Position numbers and translations under genes: made by a program. The notes below the pieces were generated by a model. That model was given only the letters and a program-made list of their open reading frames with translations. It was not told where the DNA came from and did no database searches. Positions 1-6,685 of a stretch of 6,766 nt of DNA are shown in pieces (within the stretch, counting starts at the first letter, position 1; each line of letters begins with the position of its first letter). This DNA is from Prevotella sp. (lineage in GTDB: Bacteria; Bacteroidota; Bacteroidia; Bacteroidales; Dysgonomonadaceae), in the NCBI GenBank assembly GCA_031263965.1, contig JAISES010000166.1:1-6766 (forward strand), in the 5' to 3' direction.

Positions 1-1
1 C

Positions 2-112
2 AGGCTAGCCATCCTGCAATTCTTTGAAAATATAGAACAATATAAACCGGAGTTAGAGACCCTGCTTACTCTAAATTTTAGATTGGCTAAGTCGCAATCC
101 AATTTTGTTTGA
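2..112 (+). CDS. C-terminal end of an unidentified protein (possible transposase), partial at window edge
   Basis: A + strand frame is open from the window edge and ends at TGA 110-112, giving 36 residues. They begin RLAILQFFENIEQY and end NFRLAKSQSNFV. The composition is protein-like: an amphipathic helix with alternating charge and no low complexity. The frame converges on the RHS gene and overlaps its last 42 bases. The RHS reading frame loses its family-like sequence at about base 115, a few bases beyond this stop, which is what an inserted element whose gene ends close to its terminus would produce. The transposase idea is therefore inferred from position. I do not recognise the family from so short a tail. 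It could instead be an ordinary neighbouring gene or a chance open frame. Confidence 0.4.
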   Translation, partial: RLAILQFFENIEQYKPELETLLTLNFRLAKSQSNFV

Positions 113-2695
113 GTATAAGTTTCCGTTTTCATAGATAGCATTCCCGACATAATCCGTTGTACTGCTCATTGTCAGTGCTGCTGTATTGACCGTAGAGCCT
201 ATAATAGGAGTGGTCGAATAATTAGGGTTCCACTTCTGTACGGCCTTTAGCTTTTGTCCCGATGCCGAATAGGTGTATTCATTACGCCCTTCGGTAGTCT
301 TATTCTTTATATCCACTATTTGAGGCAGGTTCAAGCTATTGTATTGGATTTGTGAGATACCCTTGTTCAGGTCTTGTGTCATAGCCCCGTTTTTATTATA
401 GGTATATTCGGTTGCTGCATTACTATAGTCCTTAAAGTCCATCGAAGTATTCAGGGCTATATCGGCTGCTGCATCACTTACGGTCTTCATCTGGTTGCCT
501 GTATAGTTCATCGTCAGGTTATCTATCATTCCGTAAGTTGCAGCGGTGGTCAGTCCGTAACGTTGCAGGTTCATGATATTGCCGTGCTTGTCGTAACTGT
601 AGGCCGTATTGAAATTACCGTCGCCCGTATAAGTCGCTGCTTTCAGGCGGGAAAGATTATCGTAAGAGAAATTATAAGTCCTCGTTTTGCCTGCCTGTCC
701 CCACTGCATGGATGAAATGTTGCCACTGTAGGTATAGCTTAATGTTTCATTGAAATGGGCGTTGGCAATACTATTCGTCCATGACCTGATATTATAGGCA
801 TAGGTGGTATTCATGTTGGCCGGACTGCCTTTCTTGTTGGTCAGCAGCCTTCCCAACTCCTCATAGGTGTTTTCTGCAAGGATAACCTGCGGTTTGACCG
901 TTGTGCCGTCCGTCAACTGGTGGGTAGTGGTCAGTAACCTTCCTGCATGGTCGTAGCTGTAAGCGTAAACTTCGGTTTGAGTGTTCTTGCCTGTTGCCTG
1001 ATGGACATGCTTGCGTTGGGTAGGTTGCCCGGTGAAGTTATAGGCGATGTATTCCTTTTCCAGTCCTCCGGTCAGGTGGCTGTTGCCCTTGGTTTGGATT
1101 AGCCTTGCCCTGTCATCATAATACATCACCGAATAGAGGTAGGTTGAAGATATTGTGCCGTCAGGGTTCATCTGCGCCGTCAAGGTTCCAGTAAGCATCC
1201 CTTTGTTCTTATACTTGTTGGCTCCGGTATAGTCAGTGCCATACCATGTACCATAGCCGGATTCTGTATTATACTCGGTTCCTGCGGTTGGTATTTCCAT
1301 CATGCCGCGGAAATCATAGTTGTCGTAATAGTTGGCCGAAAGGATAACAGGCGTATTGGTGAACGTCTTATTAATACCATCGACCTGTATATTGTAGCGT
1401 TTGTAGCTGCCGCTACTTGCATATACACCCTTCACTACTTTGCTGCTTACAGGGATGGTATCCTTGCAGATACCTGTCAGCACCACTCTTCCGAAGGCAT
1501 CGGGGATGGTAAATGTCCACTCGTTTTTTCCGTTACTTCGCTGTTCCCCATCCTGCGAGAAGATCTGACGGTCAGCCTTATCGTAAACGTAATAAATAGG
1601 TTCGCAGCCCGGAAGCTTCTTGGCTATGCAGCGGTTGCGGTGGTCGTATTTGTACTGGTAGCCCCATGTCTCTATCTGACTATCGTTAGCGACTCCGTCG
1701 GAAGTAATCAGGTCGGACAGCATGGGAGGGAGTACATAGCACAGGTTTCCAAAATCGTCGTAAACATAATAAGTATCATGTACCGTACCGTTCATCTGAC
1801 GGATAAGTACCACCTGCCCCAGCTTGTCCTTGAACTCATAGGAGATATTGCCGTCCTCGTCCTTTACTTCGATCACATAAAGCTGGCTGGTTGTATAGTT
1901 CCCGCTTTTGGACAATGAGGTGGAAATACCCGAACCATTGACAACAAACTTTTTACACACCAGTTCCCCGCTGGCGGTATTGGTCAGATATTCTGTCTTT
2001 ACAGCCATTCCATTCTTTTGCCAGTCAGCCCCGGGACCGTATTGCTCCATAATTCGATTTAAAGGTGAATCTTCATATATACTTTTATTATAAGGATTTT
2101 TATCACCCTTGTAAATAGATATAGATCTTGTTTTTAACCTGTCAGCATCCATAGACCTTCCGTCTCCATTATGAACGATCGGTAGCCATGATTTATCATC
2201 CCGACCCCAGGTATCATATTCCCGCAACGATACAATGTTTTGTTTTTGCGGACTCATTCCATATAGTATGGTCTGTTCGGGTCTTCCAAATGCATCGAAA
2301 TAGCTAATAGAATGCTGTCCCCGGCTTACAGTTGTCATCTCTTTTATATTTCCGGAACTTTGAGAAGGGACAACTGTATATATATAATTTTTATCTGCTG
2401 TAAAGGTTACTTTTCCGGGATCAGGTGCCGGAATATTCGATACAGAGTATCCTTCTATAAAAGTGGTAATTATCCCGTCAGTGGTTTTCCCTTCGGAAAT
2501 AATATAATATGTACCTGCTGCAAGGTTCTTTATCGCGAGGCAGGCCTGCCCTTTTTGTGAGCAAAAATTATCTGTAGCTGAATTATCTGCTTCTTTTATT
2601 ATGCTTAAACTTGCGTTGGTTAAAGCCAGACGGGTATTATCCACTTCCGATCCACAATGCGAAATCGTTATGTCCATCGCAGAAGGCAGTATCAT
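71..2695 (-). CDS. RHS/YD-repeat protein with DUF6443-type region, probably truncated at both ends
   Basis: The open frame from ATG 2693-2695 to TAG 71-73 encodes 874 residues. Residues 1-83 are the second half of a PPC-like beta domain seen at the N-terminus of many Bacteroidota RHS proteins (ITISHCGSEV, then LAAGTYYIISEG). A DUF6443-like stretch follows from about residue 130 (SYFDAFGRPEQT, EYDTWGRDDKSWLP). Degenerate YD repeats run from about 305 to 820, for example YVYDDFGNL, YSYDHAGRL, FSYDNLSRL, YSYDKHGNI and YTYNKNGAM. RHS proteins are exported shell-forming proteins that often carry a variable C-terminal toxin. Here the chain reaches the usual DYVGNAIYENGNL motif (848-860) and then ends after 14 unrelated residues. 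The hyperconserved RHS core end (DPxG-type motif) and any toxin tip are missing. The ATG used lies inside the PPC-like domain and no signal peptide follows it, so it is probably not the original start. I expect a non-functional relic, but the RHS family assignment is secure. Confidence 0.85.
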   Translation of the reverse strand: MILPSAMDITISHCGSEVDNTRLALTNASLSIIKEADNSATDNFCSQKGQACLAIKNLAAGTYYIISEGKTTDGIITTFIEGYSVSNIPAPDPGKVTFTADKNYIYTVVPSQSSGNIKEMTTVSRGQHSISYFDAFGRPEQTILYGMSPQKQNIVSLREYDTWGRDDKSWLPIVHNGDGRSMDADRLKTRSISIYKGDKNPYNKSIYEDSPLNRIMEQYGPGADWQKNGMAVKTEYLTNTASGELVCKKFVVNGSGISTSLSKSGNYTTSQLYVIEVKDEDGNISYEFKDKLGQVVLIRQMNGTVHDTYYVYDDFGNLCYVLPPMLSDLITSDGVANDSQIETWGYQYKYDHRNRCIAKKLPGCEPIYYVYDKADRQIFSQDGEQRSNGKNEWTFTIPDAFGRVVLTGICKDTIPVSSKVVKGVYASSGSYKRYNIQVDGINKTFTNTPVILSANYYDNYDFRGMMEIPTAGTEYNTESGYGTWYGTDYTGANKYKNKGMLTGTLTAQMNPDGTISSTYLYSVMYYDDRARLIQTKGNSHLTGGLEKEYIAYNFTGQPTQRKHVHQATGKNTQTEVYAYSYDHAGRLLTTTHQLTDGTTVKPQVILAENTYEELGRLLTNKKGSPANMNTTYAYNIRSWTNSIANAHFNETLSYTYSGNISSMQWGQAGKTRTYNFSYDNLSRLKAATYTGDGNFNTAYSYDKHGNIMNLQRYGLTTAATYGMIDNLTMNYTGNQMKTVSDAAADIALNTSMDFKDYSNAATEYTYNKNGAMTQDLNKGISQIQYNSLNLPQIVDIKNKTTEGRNEYTYSASGQKLKAVQKWNPNYSTTPIIGSTVNTAALTMSSTTDYVGNAIYENGNLYSNKIGLRLSQSKI

Positions 2696-2908
2696 CTTAT
2701 AAAATACATCGTTCGTACTATTTTTTTTATATTCATCAAAATAATAGGTTGTATTACGTGTGTCATCAAAAGAGAAATAGCCTTGTTTTGCTTTAATATC
2801 GATTGCCGATTCTTTTTTATCTCCATCTAAAGGAACATTTGTTCCATTTAATTCTATTTCGAAAGGAAAATCGTCACCTCCCCAATATGGGATTGCAACA
2901 AATCTATT
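2696..2908 (-). pseudogene. Orphan N-terminal coding sequence of the RHS protein, upstream of the first ATG
   Basis: The RHS frame stays open for 71 codons above its first ATG, back to an in-frame TAA at 2909-2911. The translation is family-like. It starts NRFVAIPYWGGDDFPFEIEL and includes SFDDTRNTTYYFDEY and NSTNDVFYK, which run straight into MILPSAMDITISHCGS. This completes the first half of the PPC-like domain. The segment contains no in-frame ATG, GTG, TTG or CTG, so it cannot be translated from a normal start. No signal peptide is present. The most economical reading is that the gene once began further upstream and was cut or frameshifted near 2909. The palindromic repeat element starts only about 45 bases beyond that stop. 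Confidence 0.7.
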
Positions 2909-2954
2909 TTACATTAACTCTAATAATTATTGCCGTATCTGATTGTCAGTTTTC

Positions 2955-3069
2955 CGCGTCATTGCGAGGAGTGCAACGACGAAGCAATCCGGTTAGCGGT
3001 AGGGGCAGCCCTTTGTGGCTGCCCGAAAATACAACTGGATTGCTTCGGGTAAACCCTCGCAATGACGCG
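2955..3069. repeat. Palindromic interspersed repeat element (MITE/REP-like), about 115 bases
   Basis: The ends are perfect 15-base inverted repeats: CGCGTCATTGCGAGG at 2955-2969 and its reverse complement at 3055-3069. A second nested pair is CGAAGCAATCC (2980-2990) with GGATTGCTTCG (3037-3047), extended inward by GGTT/AACT with one mismatch. The centre is a GC-rich hairpin, GGGCAGCC (3003-3010) with GGCTGCCC (3017-3024), around a six-base loop. The whole unit can fold into one long stem with asymmetric bulges. Sequences with a GTCATTGCGAG end and a GAAGCAATCC core are, from general knowledge, common dispersed repeats in many bacterial genomes. The element is more GC-rich than the AT-rich DNA around it. 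It has no coding capacity, so any movement would need a transposase supplied in trans. I could not find a clear target-site duplication. Confidence 0.8.
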
Positions 3070-3205
3070 AAAGAGAAAGTCAAAGCGGGCGCTCAAAGCA
3101 TTTTTAGAAAAAGAACAAGGATATGGAATGATACTGTTTTTCGGTGTTGCGTAACATCAGTTAATTACTTGAAAGATGATTTTATTGACTGAATAAATCT
3201 AAATA

Positions 3206-3238
3206 TTTGATTTTTTGAAAAACAAATCCCTAATTTTA
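3206..3238 (+). promoter_or_regulatory. Candidate Bacteroidota-type promoter for the exported-protein gene
   Basis: TTTG at 3206-3209 resembles the -33 box used by the Bacteroidota primary sigma factor. TAATTTTA at 3231-3238 matches the -7 consensus TAnnTTTG except at its last base. The spacer is 21 bases, within the range seen in this phylum. Transcription would start near 3245, giving a leader of about 60 bases before ATG 3307. The region is very AT-rich, so matches arise easily by chance. Confidence 0.3.
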
Positions 3239-3256
3239 GTTAATATCGGAATCCGT

Positions 3257-3297
3257 TTTACTTTTTATATTATTTTCATGTTCGAATTTACTTTTTA
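3257..3297 (+). repeat. 11-base direct repeat, 30-base period, in the leader of the exported-protein gene
   Basis: TTTACTTTTTA occurs at 3257-3267 and again at 3287-3297, with starts exactly 30 bases apart. The second copy ends nine bases before the start codon. Two copies about three helical turns apart could be a regulator binding pair or a remnant of a small duplication. Low sequence complexity makes chance a fair alternative. Confidence 0.35.
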
Positions 3298-3306
3298 AAG
3301 TTCAAC

Positions 3307-4794
3307 ATGAAAAGATATTTCTTAGCCTTACTATTTATAAACCTCACACTGGGAGCATTCTCTCAATCCAATAATATAACAGGATTGCATGGACTGATTG
3401 ATGAGAATGGTAATCAATTTTATGAATTTGCCGGATACAATATATTCGTCCAGGAAATAGAAACACCTGAAAGCGAAAGAGACATTTCAAGAATAAAGAA
3501 GAAATATAATATTCTAAATATCCAGAAAGAATACTCTTCTATCAAGATCAATCGTACCAATAAGATTATCGAAGCAACAGGCATCGATGATACTATTGAA
3601 GGCGTCGACTCAAACTATCTGCTTTATATTTTACAAAAAGGGTATAATAAGTCTGATCTGATTCTATTCACAAAAGCTGGTGATAGAGATATAAATATTG
3701 AAAATAAATTCATAGACCTGTATCTTGAAGATAAATTAAACCGCTTTATTTCGCCTGTTGAAATAGATTCTATCGATTTTGCAGGGCGAAACTTACATTT
3801 AGGGTCGGCTTGCCAATGGTGGTTGCCTCACAATATCAATTGCATGGGCGGACAAATTAGTTGGGCTGAGTTCGACGCGCAAGAAAAAGCTGATCAAAAC
3901 ACAGAAATCTTTATTCTAAAAAATGCATCTTCAAAAACTGCTATTTTATCAGATACTGTTATTCCCATACTTTTTGAAGGCAATGATACTAACGCTAGAC
4001 GAATTGTGCACAAATCCCATTATGAAAGGAATCCTTTAATCGTATATTATGTGTCTACTCGGGTAAGGGGCCGTTACATTAGTTGTGTGATGAGTTATTA
4101 TGGATATAACCGAAATGATTATGAAATGCCAGATCTACTGAAAGAGGTTATGCAACTGAAAGAAATTCCGGAAAACGCCTGGCATAAATACGATGTTCCG
4201 GCAAGAGAGGAGCTTACCCAAATGGAAATTGAGAAGTTGAAAGAAATAAGAAAAGAGAATGATTTCATCAACTATACCATAAGCTTTAAATCTGGTGTGT
4301 ATATCCCAATGGGAGAGCAGAAAAATTTTACAGGAATAAGTCCATACATTGCTGTTAGCATGAGCCTAAGAAATCTATATAGTTATGGTATGCCAGAACC
4401 TAGTACAGGACTGTTTCTTGAAATGGGAATAGTTTTACCCAACGACAGGAAATGGTTTATATACGATGGAAAAGACACTTCATTTGCGACCAAGGCTCAG
4501 AGTATCTATACAGTCAGCATAGGGTATCAGCATCAGTCCAAACTGACACGTAGTGTTTACTGGGAAAAGTATGGCAAAATAGGAGTCTCCGGATTGACAA
4601 CCAATAAGAAAAAGCCAGATGTAAAAAATGAAACTTATAGTGTTGACGTCTTCAGCTTCGGCATAGGCACAAGCCTGCGCTTCAAAAGAGTTGGTATATT
4701 TGGAGAATACCAATTTGCACCATACAATAAGAGTAAACACCTGGATGTCGGAGGAAACAGTGCATTTCTTTTCGGTTTAAATATTATTATATAA
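3307..4794 (+). CDS. Exported protein of unknown function with a probable C-terminal outer-membrane beta-barrel
   Basis: The gene encodes 495 residues from ATG 3307 to TAA 4792-4794. I do not recognise the family. Residues 1-20 form a clear signal peptide (Lys-Arg, a hydrophobic core, then GAFSQ), so cleavage is likely after residue 18-20. Residues about 25-275 form a mixed soluble domain. Its most distinctive segment is LGSACQWWLPHNINCMGGQ at 165-183, with Cys169 and Cys179 and the tandem Trp171-172. Cys260 is the only other cysteine. Residues 277-320 are charged and helical and look like a linker. From 321 to 495 the chain alternates polar and hydrophobic residues in about eight strand-like stretches (for example YTISFKSGVYIP, SIYTVSIGYQHQ, GIFGEYQFAPY) and ends SAFLFGLNIII, the pattern of a small outer-membrane barrel. 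An outer-membrane anchor carrying a periplasmic or surface domain is therefore inferred. The start fits Bacteroidota practice: an AT-rich leader with no Shine-Dalgarno site, followed at once by a signal peptide. The gene is alone on its strand, diverges from the RHS relic and converges on the helicase. It looks more AT-rich than the helicase gene. Confidence 0.85.
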   Translation: MKRYFLALLFINLTLGAFSQSNNITGLHGLIDENGNQFYEFAGYNIFVQEIETPESERDISRIKKKYNILNIQKEYSSIKINRTNKIIEATGIDDTIEGVDSNYLLYILQKGYNKSDLILFTKAGDRDINIENKFIDLYLEDKLNRFISPVEIDSIDFAGRNLHLGSACQWWLPHNINCMGGQISWAEFDAQEKADQNTEIFILKNASSKTAILSDTVIPILFEGNDTNARRIVHKSHYERNPLIVYYVSTRVRGRYISCVMSYYGYNRNDYEMPDLLKEVMQLKEIPENAWHKYDVPAREELTQMEIEKLKEIRKENDFINYTISFKSGVYIPMGEQKNFTGISPYIAVSMSLRNLYSYGMPEPSTGLFLEMGIVLPNDRKWFIYDGKDTSFATKAQSIYTVSIGYQHQSKLTRSVYWEKYGKIGVSGLTTNKKKPDVKNETYSVDVFSFGIGTSLRFKRVGIFGEYQFAPYNKSKHLDVGGNSAFLFGLNIII

Positions 4795-4796
4795 AC

Positions 4797-4829
4797 AAAA
4801 AAATACCCTGACAAAATTTGCCAGGGTAT
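4797..4829 (-). terminator. Rho-independent terminator of the helicase gene
   Basis: An inverted repeat ATACCCTG (4803-4810) and CAGGGTAT (4822-4829) encloses an 11-base loop whose CAA/TTG can pair further. Read on the - strand, the hairpin is followed by seven U residues (A-run 4797-4803). It lies 18 bases after the helicase stop codon, in the 52-base gap between two convergent genes. On the + strand the hairpin is not directly followed by a T-tract, since a short T-run begins only about 14 bases later. It should therefore work mainly for the helicase transcript, although it may also slow readthrough from the exported-protein gene. Confidence 0.8.
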
Positions 4830-4846
4830 CAATATCTATATTCTTT

Positions 4847-6685
4847 TTACGAGAACTTAGGTTTTCGTCCTTTACGATGTCCTTTATCTTTGTCTGACGG
4901 CCTGGAAGAAGATTTCGACCTTGAATCCGAATTTCTTCTTTGTTGCCCTCTATCGGATCGTGACGCACCAAAATTACCACGTCCACCACGGTCTCCATCG
5001 CGATTGCCGCCTCTGTCTGAACCCCTGTCGGATCCTCCGCCTTGTGCTACTTCAACCGATATGCGGCGGCCATTCTGTTCCTGACGGCTCATAGATTTGA
5101 TAACCTTTTGGGCATCTTTTTCCGGAACCTCAAAGAATGAGAAGTTCTGCATAATATCGATACGTCCGATATTTACTTTTTCCGGCACAAAATCATTAAC
5201 CAATCCCATCAGTGTGGCAGGATTTACATTATCGGTACGGCCGATATTGATAAACAAACGGGAATATCCCCTCTCTGCGCCGCGTCCATTTGGGCGTTGG
5301 TCTCTGTCCCGGCGACGGGGGAATGAATTGTCGTCGCGATCGCGTGATGAGCGTTCTGTAGGAGATTCTATTTCATCTGCATCGCGATAGTATTCGATCA
5401 GACGATTAAACTCAAGGGCTACAACACGTTTGATTATATCTTCTTTTTCGAGCCAGTCAAGTTTTCTGAATACAGACGGCAAAAGGTTGGATATTTCTTC
5501 TTCGTCCACCTTAACCTTCTCGATACGGTCTACCAGACTAAACAATTGTTTTTCACAGATAGCTTCTCCCGAAGGGATAGTACCTTGTTCAAACTTCTTG
5601 TTTATCATCTTTTCGATTTCTCTGATTTTTCCTTTTTCCTTAACATGGACAATAGCGATCGACGTCCCTGTTTTTCCGGCACGGCCTGTACGTCCGCTAC
5701 GGTGTGTATACGACTCTATATCGTCAGGCAAACCATAGTTGATAACATGTGTAAGGCTATCTACGTCGAGTCCGCGAGCTGCCACATCGGTAGCTACCAA
5801 AAGTTGCAGGTTGCGAATACGGAACTTTTGCATCACGTAGTCGCGCTGTGCCTGAGACAGGTCGCCATGCAATGAATCGGCATTATATCCGTCCTGTATC
5901 AGCTTGTCTGCAATTTCCTGAGTTTCGCGGCGGGTACGGCAGAATATGATCCCGTATATATCCGGATAGTAGTCTGCGATACGCTTAAGGGCAAGATATT
6001 TATCCTTGGCATGTACCATGTAGTAAACATGCTTTACCGTACTTGTACTTTCATTCTTACGTCCGATGGTGATTTCCTTCGGGCTTTCCATGTACTTTTT
6101 AGTGATTTTAGCGACCTCTTTCGGCATAGTTGCCGAGAAAAGAAGCATCTGCCTGCTATCCGGTACTTTGGACAGGATTTCATCTATACTGTCCATAAAG
6201 CCCATATTGAGCATTTCATCCGCTTCGTCCAGAATCACATGCTTTACATCTCCAAGGTTGACAGTCTTACGATTGATCAAGTCTATCAAACGGCCCGGAG
6301 TAGCAACGATGATATGCACGCCTCTTTTCAGCGACTTAATCTGACTCTCGATACTGGATCCGCCGTAAACAGGCAATACCCTCAAATTATCTATATATTT
6401 GGAATAGTCTGCCAAATCGCTTGCTATTTGCAGGCACAGTTCGCGGGTAGGACATAGGATCAGCGCTTGCGGCACATTTTCTTTCACATTGATTTTTTGC
6501 AATACAGGCAAGCCGAAAGCGGCCGTTTTCCCTGTTCCTGTTTGCGCTAAAGCAATAACGTCTGTGGTTTCGCCAAGTAGGTATGGAATCACTTCCTCCT
6601 GAACCGGCATGGGATTCTCGTATCCCATTTCTTCGATTGCCCTGCGGATATTCGCTGCAACCCCTAATTCTTCAAATGTTTTCAT
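4847..6685 (-). CDS. deaD: DEAD-box ATP-dependent RNA helicase, DeaD/CsdA type
   Basis: This complete 612-residue helicase unwinds or remodels RNA using ATP in the cytoplasm. Family members act in ribosome assembly, mRNA decay and cold adaptation. All core motifs are present: Q motif (Phe4 to Gln29), motif I AQTGTGKT 47-54, Ia PTREL 79-83, GG 108-109, Ib TPGR 129-132, II DEAD 153-156, III SAT 184-186, IV IIFCRT 246-251, V ATDVAARGLD 298-307 and VI HRSGRTGRAG 328-337. No catalytic residue looks altered. A helical region (about 375-440) and a charged Arg/Asp linker (443-472) lead to a DbpA-type RNA-binding domain at about 474-547 (YSRLFINIGRTD, then NFSFFEVPEKDAQ). Residues 549-612 are a disordered basic tail rich in Arg, Gly, Asp and Ser with SDRG/DRGG repeats, ending KGRKPKFS. 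The start MKTFEELGV is the usual one for Bacteroidales homologues, and the leader reads ATAAAATTTTTA just before ATG. The exact subfamily (DeaD, CsdA or RhlE-like naming) is less certain than the DEAD-box assignment. Confidence 0.96.
   Translation of the reverse strand: MKTFEELGVAANIRRAIEEMGYENPMPVQEEVIPYLLGETTDVIALAQTGTGKTAAFGLPVLQKINVKENVPQALILCPTRELCLQIASDLADYSKYIDNLRVLPVYGGSSIESQIKSLKRGVHIIVATPGRLIDLINRKTVNLGDVKHVILDEADEMLNMGFMDSIDEILSKVPDSRQMLLFSATMPKEVAKITKKYMESPKEITIGRKNESTSTVKHVYYMVHAKDKYLALKRIADYYPDIYGIIFCRTRRETQEIADKLIQDGYNADSLHGDLSQAQRDYVMQKFRIRNLQLLVATDVAARGLDVDSLTHVINYGLPDDIESYTHRSGRTGRAGKTGTSIAIVHVKEKGKIREIEKMINKKFEQGTIPSGEAICEKQLFSLVDRIEKVKVDEEEISNLLPSVFRKLDWLEKEDIIKRVVALEFNRLIEYYRDADEIESPTERSSRDRDDNSFPRRRDRDQRPNGRGAERGYSRLFINIGRTDNVNPATLMGLVNDFVPEKVNIGRIDIMQNFSFFEVPEKDAQKVIKSMSRQEQNGRRISVEVAQGGGSDRGSDRGGNRDGDRGGRGNFGASRSDRGQQRRNSDSRSKSSSRPSDKDKGHRKGRKPKFS

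Larger units (their letters stand above)
2909..3306. other. Intergenic stretch with no convincing gene
   Basis: This stretch of about 400 bases separates the divergent RHS relic (-) and the exported-protein gene (+). It contains a palindromic repeat element (2955-3069), a possible promoter (3206-3238) and an 11-base direct repeat just before the next start. Open frames crossing the repeat element on either strand run through the palindrome itself and do not look like proteins. A 30-codon + strand frame (ATG 3062-3064 to TAA 3152-3154) has a plausible peptide composition but no supporting context. Confidence 0.6.

Noticed and set aside
68..114. Imperfect inverted repeat ACTCTAAATTTTAGATTG / CAATCCAATTTTGTTTGAGT near the left edge, as a terminator or element end
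   Set aside because: Only short blocks (GATTG/CAATC and ACTC/GAGT) truly pair, with mismatches between them and no U-tract at the right place. Too weak to call without the left flank.
305..2400. RHS YD repeats considered as DNA tandem repeats or a CRISPR-like array
   Set aside because: The repeats are degenerate at protein level, with no regular nucleotide period, identical units or spacers.
71..2695. RHS gene as an active polymorphic toxin with a C-terminal toxin and nearby immunity gene
   Set aside because: The core end and tip are absent, the N-terminus lacks a start and signal peptide, and no immunity-like gene follows within the window.
2803..3192. A 129-codon + strand open frame covering the RHS 5' end and the palindromic repeat
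   Set aside because: It is antisense to family-like RHS coding sequence and then runs through the repeat element. The translation has no domain-like character.
4480..4998. Several - strand frames of 65-86 codons opposite the exported-protein gene and across the convergent gap
   Set aside because: They overlap well-supported genes in other frames, lack domain-like sequence, and one runs through the terminator hairpin.
5097..6457. Multiple + strand frames of 92-148 codons opposite the helicase gene
   Set aside because: All are shadows of a complete, motif-confirmed helicase gene on the other strand.
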